A stretch of 43,363 nt of DNA from an uncultured Acetatifactor sp. (GTDB lineage: Bacteria; Bacillota; Clostridia; Lachnospirales; Lachnospiraceae): positions 1 through 43,363 of the forward strand of contig CAJUAB010000038.1 in the NCBI GenBank assembly GCA_910583845.1, given 5' to 3'. Below the pieces are notes generated by a model. It did not search any database. It was not told where the DNA came from and saw nothing but the letters and a program-made list of their open reading frames with translations. This document shows positions 16,543 through 25,146 of this stretch, piece after piece. Made by a program: the position numbers and the translations under genes. Each line of letters begins with the position of its first letter. The stretch's first letter is position 1.

Positions 16543-17680
16543 AGCCATAAAAATTTATGGTATATGGGTGTTGGCGGTGGTGCTTGTGAATCTGGCGGCG
16601 GGCGTGATTCCGGGGCTGGGGGACTGGTATATCCGACATGTTTTTCCCCTGTGGGTCAACACCTATGGCCGCGTAATGGATTTATTCCCTTTTTCGGTGG
16701 GGGAATGGATGCTGGCCCTGGGCGTGGCTCTGGTGTGTGTGGCGCTGGCTCTGGGGCTGGTGCTGCTGATCAGGGGGGCGGCGGCGCTGGCGGGAGGCCG
16801 CGCCGCCCGGACATCTCCTGTATGCCCCATTTGGATCAGGCGTTACTATATCTTCTTTGCCTGGACGCTGCTTGCCGTATGTACCGTTATGACGCTGAAC
16901 TGTTCTCTGCTGTATCAGGCCAGCACTTTCTCGGAACAATATTTTCCTGATGCCAGAGAGACCCATACATTGGATGAACTCATAGAGCTCCGCAATCTGG
17001 TGGTGGAACGCTGCAATGCTCTGGCCGAGGAGATGGAACGGGACGAGGAAGGCGCTGTGGTATATGGCGGCAGTGCCCGGGATATGCAGGAGACCGCCAT
17101 CAGAGCCATGAGGCAGCTGGGCCGCAGCTATGGGCAGCTGGACGGCTATTATCCCCATCCCAAGCCCTTCGCGGCCTCGGATTTTTTCTGCCAGCAGTAT
17201 ATGCAGGGATATTATTTCCCTTTTTCGATGGAGGCAAATTATAATGATGTAATGTATATCATGAATAAACCCAACACCTTTTGCCATGAACTGGCTCATC
17301 TGCGGGGATATATCTATGAGGATGAGGCTAATTTTATCAGTTTTCTGGCGTGTGTCCGGTCCGGCGACCCTCTGTTCGAATACAGCGGGTATCTGTCCGT
17401 TCTGAATTATCTGGACAACGATTTTTATAAAGCCGTGGGGGAGGACAGGGAGGCATATCTGGCCCAGTCCCATATTTCTCCGGCGGTGCGCGCGGATAAT
17501 ATCTTTGTGACAGACCGGGAGTGGGAGCGGATCAACGGCAAGGCCCTTATTGACACGGAGACAGTGGACCAGGTGTCGGACGTGCTGCGGGACACCAGCC
17601 TCAAGGCTTTTGGGATCAGCGATGGGGTTCTCAGCTACAGCCGGGTAGTGCAACTGCTGTTGGAATGGTATTATGGGTAA
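16505..17680 (+). CDS. DUF3810 zincin-like membrane protein (391 aa)
   Basis: Three N-terminal hydrophobic segments (about 17-35, 66-90, 113-133) are followed by an extracytoplasmic domain. FCHELAHLRGYIYEDEANF (260-277) contains the HExxH zinc motif (H261, E262, H265) with E272/E274 close behind, the DUF3810 signature. A membrane-anchored metallopeptidase is likely; the substrate is unknown. GGAGG six bases before ATG 16505 lies inside the MATE gene, and the 38-bp overlap suggests coupled translation. Confidence 0.88.
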   Translation: MKAGYRSEKKRHRAIKIYGIWVLAVVLVNLAAGVIPGLGDWYIRHVFPLWVNTYGRVMDLFPFSVGEWMLALGVALVCVALALGLVLLIRGAAALAGGRAARTSPVCPIWIRRYYIFFAWTLLAVCTVMTLNCSLLYQASTFSEQYFPDARETHTLDELIELRNLVVERCNALAEEMERDEEGAVVYGGSARDMQETAIRAMRQLGRSYGQLDGYYPHPKPFAASDFFCQQYMQGYYFPFSMEANYNDVMYIMNKPNTFCHELAHLRGYIYEDEANFISFLACVRSGDPLFEYSGYLSVLNYLDNDFYKAVGEDREAYLAQSHISPAVRADNIFVTDREWERINGKALIDTETVDQVSDVLRDTSLKAFGISDGVLSYSRVVQLLLEWYYG

Positions 17681-17731
17681 GGTGCTCCCTTTTCGGAATT
17701 GCGCTTCCATGGAAATGTGTACAAATCTATA

Positions 17732-17760
17732 TTGCAGACAGCAGGCAAATATTGTATAAT
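17732..17760 (+). promoter_or_regulatory. Promoter for the small membrane protein gene
   Basis: TTGCAG (17732-17737), 17-bp spacer, TATAAT (17755-17760). Confidence 0.7.
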
Positions 17761-17796
17761 CAGTATAGAAATCGGTATTTACAGGAGGAATGTCCT

Positions 17797-17997
17797 ATGA
17801 AAAGTACCGGACTTCTGTTTTTGGGAATTGCATGGATTTTTGGATCGCCTGTATGGTTTCTTATCAATAAAAATACAGCCATGGGCCTTATATGGCTATG
17901 TGGAGGAATTATTGAGGTAAGTATCGCATTGATAAGATGCAATAGGGAGAAAAAAGCAGGAAATCCGCAGGAAGGCTTTCCCGAAAAGGGAGTATAA
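17797..17997 (+). CDS. Small two-helix membrane protein (66 aa)
   Basis: Two hydrophobic stretches, LLFLGIAWIFGSPVWFLI and MGLIWLCGGIIEVSIALI, then a basic tail. AGGAGG eight bases before ATG 17797 and the promoter at 17732 support a real gene. Function unknown. The diguanylate cyclase begins 41 bp after it, probably in the same transcript. Confidence 0.7.
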   Translation: MKSTGLLFLGIAWIFGSPVWFLINKNTAMGLIWLCGGIIEVSIALIRCNREKKAGNPQEGFPEKGV

Positions 17998-18037
17998 TGC
18001 TTCAGCCTAAGCACATGTGTCCAGGAAGTGTGTTCTT

Positions 18038-19147
18038 ATGAAAATGATAGATCCCATAAAAAATGTATTGAAGCGGGGAGCGGAATCGGCAAAATATAAA
18101 TACAGTCTGATTATCAGTCTGATCGGCCTGGTGCATGTATGCCTGGTGGTCCTTTTCAGCTTTTTGCGGGTTCCTCCCATGGTGTTGATCAATATCGGCA
18201 GTGTGATGATCTACATAACCTGTCTCGTGGCGATTCGCCATGACGGGGACATGCGGGCGGTGTTCTACGCCACTTATCTGGAGATTATAGCCCAGTCCTT
18301 CGCTGCCACCGTCTGCATCGGCTGGCGCTTCGGCTTTCCGCAGTATGTCATTGCCCTGGTCCCCTTTGGTTATTATATGTGCCATGCGCTGATGGAGGAT
18401 CAGCGCAGATATACCATCGCCACCATACTAGGCTTGACAGCTTTTGGCTCCTTTGTCAGCTGTAGGCTGCTTTCCATGTATTTTGGTCCCCTGTATCAGC
18501 TGGATGTCCCGGAGGCCGTGGAGCTGGGGATCTATATTTTCAATACCTTTTGCAATTTCAGCTTTCTGTTCATTGTTACGGCGATTTTCCTTGTGGAAAT
18601 GCAGACAGCCACGGTTCGGTTACAGGAGCAAAATGCAATATTGGATACCATGGCCAGCATTGATCCGCTGACCGGCCTGTACAATCGCCGCAGTATGCAC
18701 CATTTTTTAAACGACGCGCAAAATTCCGGGGAGGACGCTCCTTTTTGTCTGGTTATGTGTGATATTGACGATTTCAAGAAGATCAATGACACCTATGGAC
18801 ATGACACCGGGGATCTGGTACTGCGGGAGATCGCGCGAATCGCCAGGGAACATGTGGAGAAGCACGGTTATGCCTGCCGCTGGGGCGGGGAAGAGATGCT
18901 GCTGATTCTTAAGGGGGATGTGGAGCAGGCCCGCCGGATCGCGGAAGACATCCGGCAGGAGGTGAATGGCTTTGCCTTCGCGGCGAAAGGGCAGACCATG
19001 CACTGTTCCATCACCATCGGCGTGGCCCTGCACCGGGGCGGTTATTCCATTGATCACACCATTACCCGGGCGGACGACAATCTGTACTACGGCAAGCGCA
19101 ACGGCAAAAACAGGGTGGTGTCGGATCTGGAACTGAACACCATATAA
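18038..19147 (+). CDS. Membrane diguanylate cyclase, GGDEF domain (369 aa)
   Basis: Five or six N-terminal hydrophobic segments (to about residue 195), a short coiled linker (TATVRLQEQNAILDTMAS), and a GGDEF domain starting DPLTGLYNRRSM. Asp and Asn of CDIDDFKKINDTYGHDTGD and the active-site variant RWGGEEM are present, so c-di-GMP synthesis from GTP is likely. No RxxD inhibitory site precedes the motif, so product inhibition through that site is not expected. It is the counterpart of the HD-GYP phosphodiesterase at 4551. Confidence 0.92.
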   Translation: MKMIDPIKNVLKRGAESAKYKYSLIISLIGLVHVCLVVLFSFLRVPPMVLINIGSVMIYITCLVAIRHDGDMRAVFYATYLEIIAQSFAATVCIGWRFGFPQYVIALVPFGYYMCHALMEDQRRYTIATILGLTAFGSFVSCRLLSMYFGPLYQLDVPEAVELGIYIFNTFCNFSFLFIVTAIFLVEMQTATVRLQEQNAILDTMASIDPLTGLYNRRSMHHFLNDAQNSGEDAPFCLVMCDIDDFKKINDTYGHDTGDLVLREIARIAREHVEKHGYACRWGGEEMLLILKGDVEQARRIAEDIRQEVNGFAFAAKGQTMHCSITIGVALHRGGYSIDHTITRADDNLYYGKRNGKNRVVSDLELNTI

Positions 19148-19188
19148 CCTGTTTTTTGCCACAAAATAGAAAAAAATGAAAAAAGCTC

Positions 19189-19217
19189 TTGACAATTCTG
19201 TTCAGGGCATGTAAAAT
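19189..19217 (+). promoter_or_regulatory. tRNA operon promoter
   Basis: TTGACA (19189-19194), 17-bp spacer, TAAAAT (19212-19217), 41 bp before the first tRNA. Confidence 0.85.
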
Positions 19218-19257
19218 ATACAATGTTGTGACAGGTAAGCGATTGTCGCCTTTGTGT

Positions 19258-19328
19258 GCGGGTGTAGTTCAATGGTAGAACACCAGCCTTCCAAGCTGGA
19301 TACGTGGGTTCGATTCCCATCACCCGCT
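19258..19328 (+). tRNA. tRNA-Gly (anticodon TCC)
   Basis: A 71-nt cloverleaf: acceptor GCGGGTG/CACCCGC, D-arm TAGTTCAATGGTAGAA, anticodon stem CCAGC/GCTGG with loop CTTCCAA, T-loop TTCGATT, discriminator T. CCA is not encoded. Confidence 0.95.
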
Positions 19329-19354
19329 TTTATAACTTCATACTTGATGCATAT

Positions 19355-19426
<72 letters not shown>

Positions 19427-19441
19427 CTCCTTTACTTTATC

Positions 19442-19467
19442 CCCGGCAGCTATGCCGGGATTTTTTT
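19442..19467 (+). terminator. tRNA operon terminator supplied by the provirus
   Basis: CCCGGCA-GCTA-TGCCGGG then A and seven T. It lies inside the repeated unit, so each integration brings its own terminator after the tRNA. Confidence 0.9.
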
Positions 19468-19483
19468 GTGGCGGCATCGCCAC
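19468..19483. repeat. 16-bp palindrome, site 1 (GTGGCGGCATCGCCAC)
   Basis: It overlaps the integrase stop codon by one base. Sister sites are at 24089-24104, 28079-28094, and 30358-30373 in unit 2. No T run follows on the coding strand, so a protein-binding or RNA-processing role is more likely than termination. Confidence 0.6.
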
Positions 19484-20556
19484 TAGAGCGTAAACTTTAA
19501 CGCGCCCCGCATATATCCCAGGTACTGCTCGTACTTGTCCGCATAGGACAGGATATAGCTGTTCTCTGTGGTCGCTATGTCACTGTGTCCCAGAAGATCG
19601 GAGATCGCCCTGGTGGGTACACCGTTGTCATGCAGCATGGTTGCAAAGGTCTTCCTGATCAGGTGGGTATTGAAATACCGCACGTCACAGAGCTTGCACA
19701 GTTTCCGCAGGGTACGGTCCAGGGACTTGACTTTTATGGTATCCTGGCCGTCATAGCACAGATAGGGAGTGTCATACCCGCATTCGCTGTGCCGGTCCCG
19801 GATCATCTGGAGGATCAGTTTTACTTCCGGCACCAGCGGGATCTCCCGCACGGAATAAACCGTCTTGGTGGAGTCCACCACCCGGTAAACCATTACCCCC
19901 AGTTTTGAACCGTCCTCACTGCGCTCATAGTACTTACTTTCCGTCTTATAGATCTTCACAACATTCCGCTCCAGATCGAAATCGTCAAAGGTGAGGCTGG
20001 CCAGTTCCCCCACACGCAGGCCGAGGTAGAAATGCATGCAGAGGAGCAGGCTGGTGTTATACTTCACCGGATATATATGGCCGTTCAGGACGCAGTCCAG
20101 GATATGCTCCACAACCTGCATGGGAATGGCGTTCTCCTTATCCCTTTTCACCTCCAGCTTTTCCATGGGAATATTCCGCTTGATCATCTCCCAGTCGTGT
20201 AGGGGCACTCCGCCCCTGCCGATATCCCGCATATATACCAGGGGGCTCTTCATGACCTGCATTACCTTGGCGAACTCCTTGAGGGTCATATGCGGGTACG
20301 AATATATGATCCAGTGCAGGATTTTGATAATATCGCCGTCTGATATGGAGGATATGGGCATCTCCAGCACTTTGGCATTGGCGAAATATTTATTGAATGT
20401 CACTTCTATACGGTCTATGGACTGCTTTTTCTTAACGCAGTTCATCTTCATGACAAACCACTCCCTGTATGCCTCCAGGAAGGATATTTCCTCATATTCT
20501 TGTGCATCTATAATCCCTTTTTCCAGGCCGATGCTGAGCCATTCCCGTTCTGTCAT
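19483..20556 (-). CDS. int: Tyrosine integrase of the provirus (357 aa)
   Basis: C-terminal catalytic domain with R181 (LGLRVGELASL), H298-x-x-R301 (THLIRKTFATMLHDNG), H324 (LLGHSDIATTENSY) and nucleophile Y334; the N-terminal part (about 30-130) is the helical core-binding domain. It catalyses recombination between phage att and the tRNA-Gly T-arm. Its ATG overlaps the Zot stop codon (ATGA), with AGGAGGGG 6 nt upstream inside zot, so it is translated as the last gene of the assembly operon. That places integrase expression under the structural-gene promoter, unusual among temperate phages. Confidence 0.92.
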   Translation of the reverse strand: MTEREWLSIGLEKGIIDAQEYEEISFLEAYREWFVMKMNCVKKKQSIDRIEVTFNKYFANAKVLEMPISSISDGDIIKILHWIIYSYPHMTLKEFAKVMQVMKSPLVYMRDIGRGGVPLHDWEMIKRNIPMEKLEVKRDKENAIPMQVVEHILDCVLNGHIYPVKYNTSLLLCMHFYLGLRVGELASLTFDDFDLERNVVKIYKTESKYYERSEDGSKLGVMVYRVVDSTKTVYSVREIPLVPEVKLILQMIRDRHSECGYDTPYLCYDGQDTIKVKSLDRTLRKLCKLCDVRYFNTHLIRKTFATMLHDNGVPTRAISDLLGHSDIATTENSYILSYADKYEQYLGYMRGALKFTL

Positions 20557-21452
20557 TTCTTTCCCCTCCTGATCCGGCGCAGTCTGCGGCTGGGACTGGA
20601 AACACTGTCCACGCCCGGAGTATTCTGTCCGCGAAGCTCCAGGATCTCCCTGGCCGTGAGCATCTGTCCCATCTGGGCGCCCTTTTGCAGTTTTTCGACA
20701 GTTGCCAAAGTGTCATAACCGTTAAACATCTTATCCGTGATAAAGAAAGCCCTGCGGTAAAGCGGTTTGACCAGCAGGGCGTCTCCAGCAGCCTCCAACT
20801 GGTCGGCATTATAGCCTGTCTGGACCATCACGCGCCATACCTTGCGGCAATGCACACATTCCTGGGTCACAGCCCGGAGCAGGGCGTCCGTCAATTTGAA
20901 TTTCTGGCTTGTATAATAAAAATTCATATGATAGTGCCGACAGGTTATCAAGGTGTTAAGCGTATCCATATCAAAGCCGTTCTTGTACTCCCTGCTGTTC
21001 AACTGGCTGCTGGCCTCATCAATAAATATAACAGTAACCGTGAGAGTGTCATGATCTGAATCAATCCCTTTGTTATGCGCGGCCCTGGCAGTTATGTCGT
21101 TCAGGGCATGAAGCGGTACATAAGATATCCCGATAAACTCCACGTTCGACAGGACTTCAATCTTCTGGGTCACCATTTTGCGGCGCGCCGGGTCATAAAC
21201 AGGCTTATTATTATACCTGTGATACAGCCGGGTGATGTGCTCAGTGGCGGACAGGGTCTTGCCGCCGCCGAAATGGGCAAAATAGCAGACCAGACGCCCG
21301 GTAGGACAGTTGTTCCAACGTCTGTATCTGATATACTGAAACAGATCCTTGACGGAATAATAAAAAACCTTGCAGGGATGGAGCAGAAGCGTCCTGATAA
21401 CATGGCTACAGAGAAAAAATCCTGCAAGAATCAATACAATAATCAGCATCAT
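20553..21452 (-). CDS. zot: Zot-like inovirus assembly ATPase, pI analogue (299 aa)
   Basis: N-terminal membrane segment (residues 2-14, LIIVLILAGFFLC), then a P-loop in LVCYFAHFGGGKTLSATEHI (Walker A A59-T66) and Walker B VIFIDEASSQLN (141-152), the Zot/pI pattern. Zot drives extrusion of the filament through the envelope and is the hallmark gene of inoviruses. The tail is strongly basic (RRLRRIRRGKK). It follows the small membrane genes by 1 bp and overlaps int. In Gram-negative inoviruses the membrane helix is usually central; an N-terminal one fits a Gram-positive host. Confidence 0.9.
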   Translation of the reverse strand: MMLIIVLILAGFFLCSHVIRTLLLHPCKVFYYSVKDLFQYIRYRRWNNCPTGRLVCYFAHFGGGKTLSATEHITRLYHRYNNKPVYDPARRKMVTQKIEVLSNVEFIGISYVPLHALNDITARAAHNKGIDSDHDTLTVTVIFIDEASSQLNSREYKNGFDMDTLNTLITCRHYHMNFYYTSQKFKLTDALLRAVTQECVHCRKVWRVMVQTGYNADQLEAAGDALLVKPLYRRAFFITDKMFNGYDTLATVEKLQKGAQMGQMLTAREILELRGQNTPGVDSVSSPSRRLRRIRRGKK

Positions 21453-21453
21453 A

Positions 21454-21630
21454 TCATCTGCCCACCTTCCCTAATTTAGCGCAGCACCAGAAAAACACCT
21501 TGGCCAGACCGCCGACCAGAGCGGCGGCAATGGAGACAGACCCGATCCAGACAAACAGATCCGGAAATGTTTTTGGCGCGGAGCCGAAAAGCCCTAAATC
21601 CCTCAAAATCTCATTTACCAGTTCAGCCAT
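21454..21630 (-). CDS. Small membrane virion or assembly protein (58 aa)
   Basis: MAELVNEILRDLGLFG, a linker, then the membrane segment WIGSVSIAAALVGGLAKVFFW and a basic end (CAKLGKVGR). AGGAGG 6-7 nt upstream lies within the end of the preceding gene, and the stop codon is 1 bp from the zot start. Size and layout fit a minor coat protein of the pVII/pIX or pVI kind; homology cannot be shown from sequence alone. Confidence 0.75.
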   Translation of the reverse strand: MAELVNEILRDLGLFGSAPKTFPDLFVWIGSVSIAAALVGGLAKVFFWCCAKLGKVGR

Positions 21631-21968
21631 GAAAAACCTCCTTTTACAATGCCCCAGATGAACGCCACGGTGGCCAGGACGGCTATAATCAGCAGCAGTC
21701 CCTCGCTGACGGAATATTCTTCCAGGGGTTTGTCCCAGATTGTATAGACTGTTTCCGCAGAAACAGAACTGTCTGTAATGTCTGTGTCCGCTGCCTGGGA
21801 CAGCGGTATGATATATATGTTCGGCGGCATGCTGCCGTTTCCGGCGGATAAACCATCGCCTCCGCTGACAGACAGTGCCTGGTCTGTCATCCTGCTGAAG
21901 ACGTTGTCACCGCCGCTGACAGACAGGAGGCCGGCCAGATCCCCATAGTCAAATACATAATCAGTCAT
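21615..21968 (-). CDS. Membrane-anchored virion protein candidate with LSVSGGD repeats (117 aa)
   Basis: The N-terminal half holds two LSVSGGD repeats (LAGLLSVSGGDNVFSRM and QALSVSGGDGLSAG); then a Ser/Thr/Ile linker, and a C-terminal membrane helix GLLLIIAVLATVAFIWGIVKGG with a short tail WLNW. Start ATG 21968 follows AAGGAGG at 7 nt. It overlaps both neighbours by a few bases, as do all genes in this cluster. The position between pIII-like and Zot suggests a minor tip protein. Confidence 0.75.
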   Translation of the reverse strand: MTDYVFDYGDLAGLLSVSGGDNVFSRMTDQALSVSGGDGLSAGNGSMPPNIYIIPLSQAADTDITDSSVSAETVYTIWDKPLEEYSVSEGLLLIIAVLATVAFIWGIVKGGFSWLNW

Positions 21969-22122
21969 CAAAAATCCTCCTTATGGCATACAAAATGATC
22001 TCAGCCACGGTTGTAAAAATCAGAATCCCCCAGAAAGAGAAGGTGAAACCGTACACTGTGATCTCCCGGCTCATGCCGTCCACTATAATCGAAAAAAACC
22101 TTGCCAAAAAGTCCAAACCCAT
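21961..22122 (-). CDS. Small single-helix membrane protein (53 aa)
   Basis: MGLDFLARFFSIIVDGMSRE, then the hydrophobic run FTFSFWGILIFTTVAEIILY and a basic/acidic end AIRRIFDD. It starts 8 bp after the pIII-like stop with GGGGGT upstream and overlaps the next start (ATGACTGA). Probably a minor coat protein. Confidence 0.7.
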   Translation of the reverse strand: MGLDFLARFFSIIVDGMSREITVYGFTFSFWGILIFTTVAEIILYAIRRIFDD

Positions 22123-22129
22123 ACACCCC

Positions 22130-23734
22130 CTATTTTATAAACGCTTTAACAACGCCCACAACGCACATGGCGGCTATGGACGATATAATGAGGGACACGC
22201 ATTCCTCCGGAAGAAAAGTAAACGCCGCCCCCAGGAAGTCACCGAAGCCCTGGCCCAGCGCGGTCAGTCCGGAAAGGACATCCAGGACGGATGTAAGAAA
22301 CTTCCCCAGAAGATCCACCAAGCCGCCCAGCAGCTTAAGGATGAAATCCAGCAGGGAGGCCACGCCTTTAATAAACGCTTCTATGCCATCCCCTATATGC
22401 CACCAGTCATCAGGATTTTCATCATCACCTGATCCATCACCTCCGCCATAATTATTCGTGACATTGGTTATGTAATTGTTCACGATATTGTTGACGGTTG
22501 ACTCATTAACCTCGCTGCTGTTATCAATGGTGTTCTGGATATTCTGGTGGGAATAATTCGTACTGGTGTTGCTGTAATATGACCCGGTAAATTCCACGGA
22601 GTTATCCGTGCCGGAGTCATAGGCAGAGTAGGCGTTGGAGTAATAAATATCACTTTTGCCAAAGTTATGATTTTTCAAAGTATCCAAAGATTTCCAGACA
22701 CGTATAGATCTGCCGTCAATTGTTATGGGCATAAAAAAATATAATCTGTCAACCCCGCTCTTCAGATAATCAGTGAAAGTACCCCCAGAAGTATACCTGG
22801 TTGCAGAGAGAGATGAACCCGCTGAAAAATCAATAGGTTCCATTTCATCACGAAAAACAGTAATACCGAACTGGGCAGAAGACCATGATTTATTGATATA
22901 AGTAAACTGCACTCCGCTGGAAAATAAAGAACCTACAAAATATGGATTGTCCAATAATCCGAGATAAAGGCCGGAATATTGGTACGAACATAACAGCACC
23001 ATATCAGCAGACAATGTTTTTGCGGATGCAACCAGAGAACTGTATTGCTGCGGGTACTGAAAAGACGATGGAAGAAGATCCTCCGCCTTAAATGTCTTTA
23101 TTAAGTAGTACCCCTCATACTCCTCTATAAAAGACTCCGCCGCCTGCCGGACCATGTTGACCAATTCCGATTTCAGCTTATATTTCGCCAGCTTGTTATT
23201 CCCTATGCTTTCCACGACGTTGCTTTCCTGATCGGTTACAAACGACAGCAGAAATTTTCTGAACAGGCTTTCGCGGGTAAGCAGGTTATAGTAGTCCGTC
23301 AGAATCTTGCTCTCCTGCACGGCGCAGAACCGGGCAAACCGGAGGGTGAGCTGCATCATTTTCAGGCCGTCATGCTGTGTCGGATCTGACGCCGCGGATG
23401 CCACATATTCAACGAAGTCGCTGACTGTGGTTATTGTGGTATCTGCGTCATTCATCAATATCTGTATATCGCTGCTTACGCTTGACCACCAGTACTGCAG
23501 AAACTCCCTGATTTTAGAAGGGGACATACTCATGCCGGCTTTATTGAGGGCCATGTCCATGATCTTGACTATGTTGACCTCATCCGCCGCTCCAGATCCC
23601 AGCAGAGGGATATCGGCAACAGCGCGGCCGGAAGCGTATGCCTGCGTGGCGGACGCGGGAAACAGGACGGCGAGGGAGAGCAGGACGGCCAGTGCGTATG
23701 CTGTTACGCGTTTGACTGCTGTTTGACTACGCAT
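22130..23734 (-). CDS. pIII-like receptor-binding/adsorption protein candidate (534 aa)
   Basis: Signal peptide (RVTAYALAVLLSLAVLFPASATQAYA), a long extracellular region rich in Ser, Tyr and Asn, an Asn-rich segment (HQNIQNTIDNSSEVNESTVN, NYITNVTNNYGGGDGSG), a hydrophobic amphipathic stretch (about 445-500) and a C-terminal membrane anchor SLIISSIAAMCVVGVVKAFIK. Signal peptide, Gly/Asn linker and C-terminal anchor in a large protein between coat and Zot genes is the pIII arrangement; this protein would bind the host and terminate the filament. ATG 23734 is 7 nt from GGAGG and preferred over the ATG 1 nt from it. Confidence 0.8.
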   Translation of the reverse strand: MRSQTAVKRVTAYALAVLLSLAVLFPASATQAYASGRAVADIPLLGSGAADEVNIVKIMDMALNKAGMSMSPSKIREFLQYWWSSVSSDIQILMNDADTTITTVSDFVEYVASAASDPTQHDGLKMMQLTLRFARFCAVQESKILTDYYNLLTRESLFRKFLLSFVTDQESNVVESIGNNKLAKYKLKSELVNMVRQAAESFIEEYEGYYLIKTFKAEDLLPSSFQYPQQYSSLVASAKTLSADMVLLCSYQYSGLYLGLLDNPYFVGSLFSSGVQFTYINKSWSSAQFGITVFRDEMEPIDFSAGSSLSATRYTSGGTFTDYLKSGVDRLYFFMPITIDGRSIRVWKSLDTLKNHNFGKSDIYYSNAYSAYDSGTDNSVEFTGSYYSNTSTNYSHQNIQNTIDNSSEVNESTVNNIVNNYITNVTNNYGGGDGSGDDENPDDWWHIGDGIEAFIKGVASLLDFILKLLGGLVDLLGKFLTSVLDVLSGLTALGQGFGDFLGAAFTFLPEECVSLIISSIAAMCVVGVVKAFIK

Positions 23735-23803
23735 TTTCATTCCTCCATAAATTCCTGAAAATGTCCCGGCAGCGGACAGCCACCGGGACAGACAGATGAA
23801 ACA

Positions 23804-24007
23804 TTAACCTTTAGCCGCATTGCGGACTTTCTCAAAAATAGCAAGCCCGATGCCGACAAAGCCCGAAGCGATCAGGAACAGGTACACGGGGTTGTCCACC
23901 ATATACGTGAGCATGTCGCCGGACAGCTTCATGACGCTGGACACGCCGCCCAGGATTTTCTCCATGGAACTGACGCCAGCATCACTTGACAATACTGCAT
24001 TCCACAT
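23804..24007 (-). CDS. Major coat protein candidate, pVIII analogue (67 aa)
   Basis: An amphipathic N-terminal half (MWNAVLSSDAGVSSMEKIL ... VMKLSGDMLTYM), one membrane helix (PVYLFLIASGFVGIGLAIF) and a basic C-terminus (EKVRNAAKG), the pVIII design in which the basic end faces the ssDNA. No cleavable signal peptide is evident. GAGGAGGT 4-5 nt before ATG 24007 is the strongest ribosome site in the cluster, fitting the most abundant protein. The intergenic gap to the pIII gene (23735-23803) contains a short hairpin that may attenuate transcription. Confidence 0.8.
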   Translation of the reverse strand: MWNAVLSSDAGVSSMEKILGGVSSVMKLSGDMLTYMVDNPVYLFLIASGFVGIGLAIFEKVRNAAKG

Positions 24008-24088
24008 AAAATACCTCCTCTCCACCCTGTCAGGGTTATTGATCTATACCAATGGCCATGATATACAAGTGAATCAGTGCAGTAACTT

Positions 24089-24104
24089 GTGGCGACATCG
24101 CCAC
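24089..24104. repeat. 16-bp palindrome, site 2 (GTGGCGACATCGCCAC)
   Basis: It abuts the stop codon of the gene at 24104-24361 and is the exact reverse complement of site 3 (28079-28094). Confidence 0.65.
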
Positions 24105-24361
24105 TACTTCTTGTTCACTACAGTGAACGATTCCGGCTTACCGTAACGGTTGAAATTGACATCAATCTCACAGGGAAACGACAAAGCCATCACCTGGCCG
24201 TACAATTCCGAGCGGATATTGAAAAAGATCCTCTCCGCCATCAGGCCTTCTACGTTATCGCCCATGTGGGTACAAAACAGGTGGACGCCCACCACCGGCT
24301 CCTGGGAGCCAGCAGGCGTAAAATCCAGCTTACGCCTTCCGATAGCAATCATTCTTTCCAT
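24104..24361 (-). CDS. ssDNA-binding protein candidate, pV analogue (85 aa)
   Basis: A beta-rich small protein: MIAIGRRKLDFTPAGSQEPV, VGVHLFCTHMGDNVEGLMAE, VMALSFPCEIDVNFNRYGK. In filamentous phages a protein of this size coats the ssDNA just upstream of the coat gene, and the strand-rich sequence with scattered aromatic and basic residues fits an OB fold. I infer the role from position, length and predicted strands; direct homology is not demonstrated. AAGGAG precedes the ATG at 9 nt. Confidence 0.55.
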   Translation of the reverse strand: MERMIAIGRRKLDFTPAGSQEPVVGVHLFCTHMGDNVEGLMAERIFFNIRSELYGQVMALSFPCEIDVNFNRYGKPESFTVVNKK

Positions 24362-24432
24362 TTTTCTCTTCTCCTTTTCTTCTCTTAGATGACTGGTTTA
24401 TAGTTACTATCTGAACGCCCGTACAGGGCGGT

Positions 24433-24672
24433 TCATACTTCAAGGGATTCATCATAGGGGGCCAGGCCGTTTATAACTTCAACAGCCCCCTCCAGAGTCC
24501 GGGAAAATCCAAAACATACTTTAGAATATCTTACGTCGCCATAGCAGTAAAAACCGATCCCGGACTCATTCTGATAGACTTCTATATGTATGTTGTCAAT
24601 AACCTTGCCCAACAGATTCAGACAAAGAGGGTCCAGACAGACAAACTTTTCACTGGGTAATGGAAGATGCAT
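24433..24672 (-). CDS. Hypothetical phage protein (79 aa)
   Basis: Begins MHLPLPSEKFVCLDPLCLNLLGKVIDNIHI and contains ESGIGFYCYGDVRYSKVCFGF with several cysteines. AGGAGGT 7 nt before the ATG supports translation. It is the second gene of the early leftward unit. No function recognised. Confidence 0.7.
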   Translation of the reverse strand: MHLPLPSEKFVCLDPLCLNLLGKVIDNIHIEVYQNESGIGFYCYGDVRYSKVCFGFSRTLEGAVEVINGLAPYDESLEV

Positions 24673-24733
24673 TTTTTATACCTCCTATTCTTTTACTTTA
24701 CGTGGTATCACCTGGCCACAAAATAAACAGCTT

Positions 24734-24955
24734 TCAATTACCTGGACCTGCATAGACTGACTGGTCATGTCCTTCCACAAACCTGTCCTTATGAGTCGCG
24801 TATATAATTTCCAACGCTTCCCTGGCAGACTGGTACAGGGAATCCAGCTCATCCCTGGAGTTCACCATGCACATCATGCAGAGGTTCTCATTAATCACCT
24901 CTTCCTCAAGCCTGATTCCGGACATCTCAAGATCTGTAAGATTTCTTGCTGACAT
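24734..24955 (-). CDS. Hypothetical phage protein (73 aa), first gene of the structural operon
   Basis: An acidic helical protein (MSARNLTDLEMSGIRLEEEV ... MCMVNSRDELDSLYQSAREALEII). GAGGTGG 9 nt before ATG 24955 fixes the start. The first 14 codons and leader are preserved in the remnant at 33085-33184, including the ATG. Function unknown. Confidence 0.65.
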   Translation of the reverse strand: MSARNLTDLEMSGIRLEEEVINENLCMMCMVNSRDELDSLYQSAREALEIIYATHKDRFVEGHDQSVYAGPGN

Positions 24956-25041
24956 AAAAGTAACCACCTCACTTTCTTTTATTTATCTACTCAGCATCAG
25001 ACTAAAGAGAAATGTGCCGCACATGAGGATCTGACAGACGC

Positions 25042-25070
25042 TTGACAATGTGCCGCCGATATGGGATAAT
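25042..25070 (+). promoter_or_regulatory. Rightward promoter of the lysogeny arm
   Basis: TTGACA (25042-25047), 17-bp spacer, GATAAT (25065-25070). It is followed by a stable stem-loop (CTGTGGT/ACCGCAG with inner AGAG/CTCT, about 25083-25113). Both are conserved in the second copy at 31103-31131, and sequence similarity between copies stops at the hairpin. Confidence 0.65.
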
Positions 25071-25146
25071 TTGCTTCAAAGTCTGTGGTAAGAGTGTTGC
25101 GGCTCTCACCGCAGGATGTTTGGGTAAAAAATTAGTACTTGTAACT

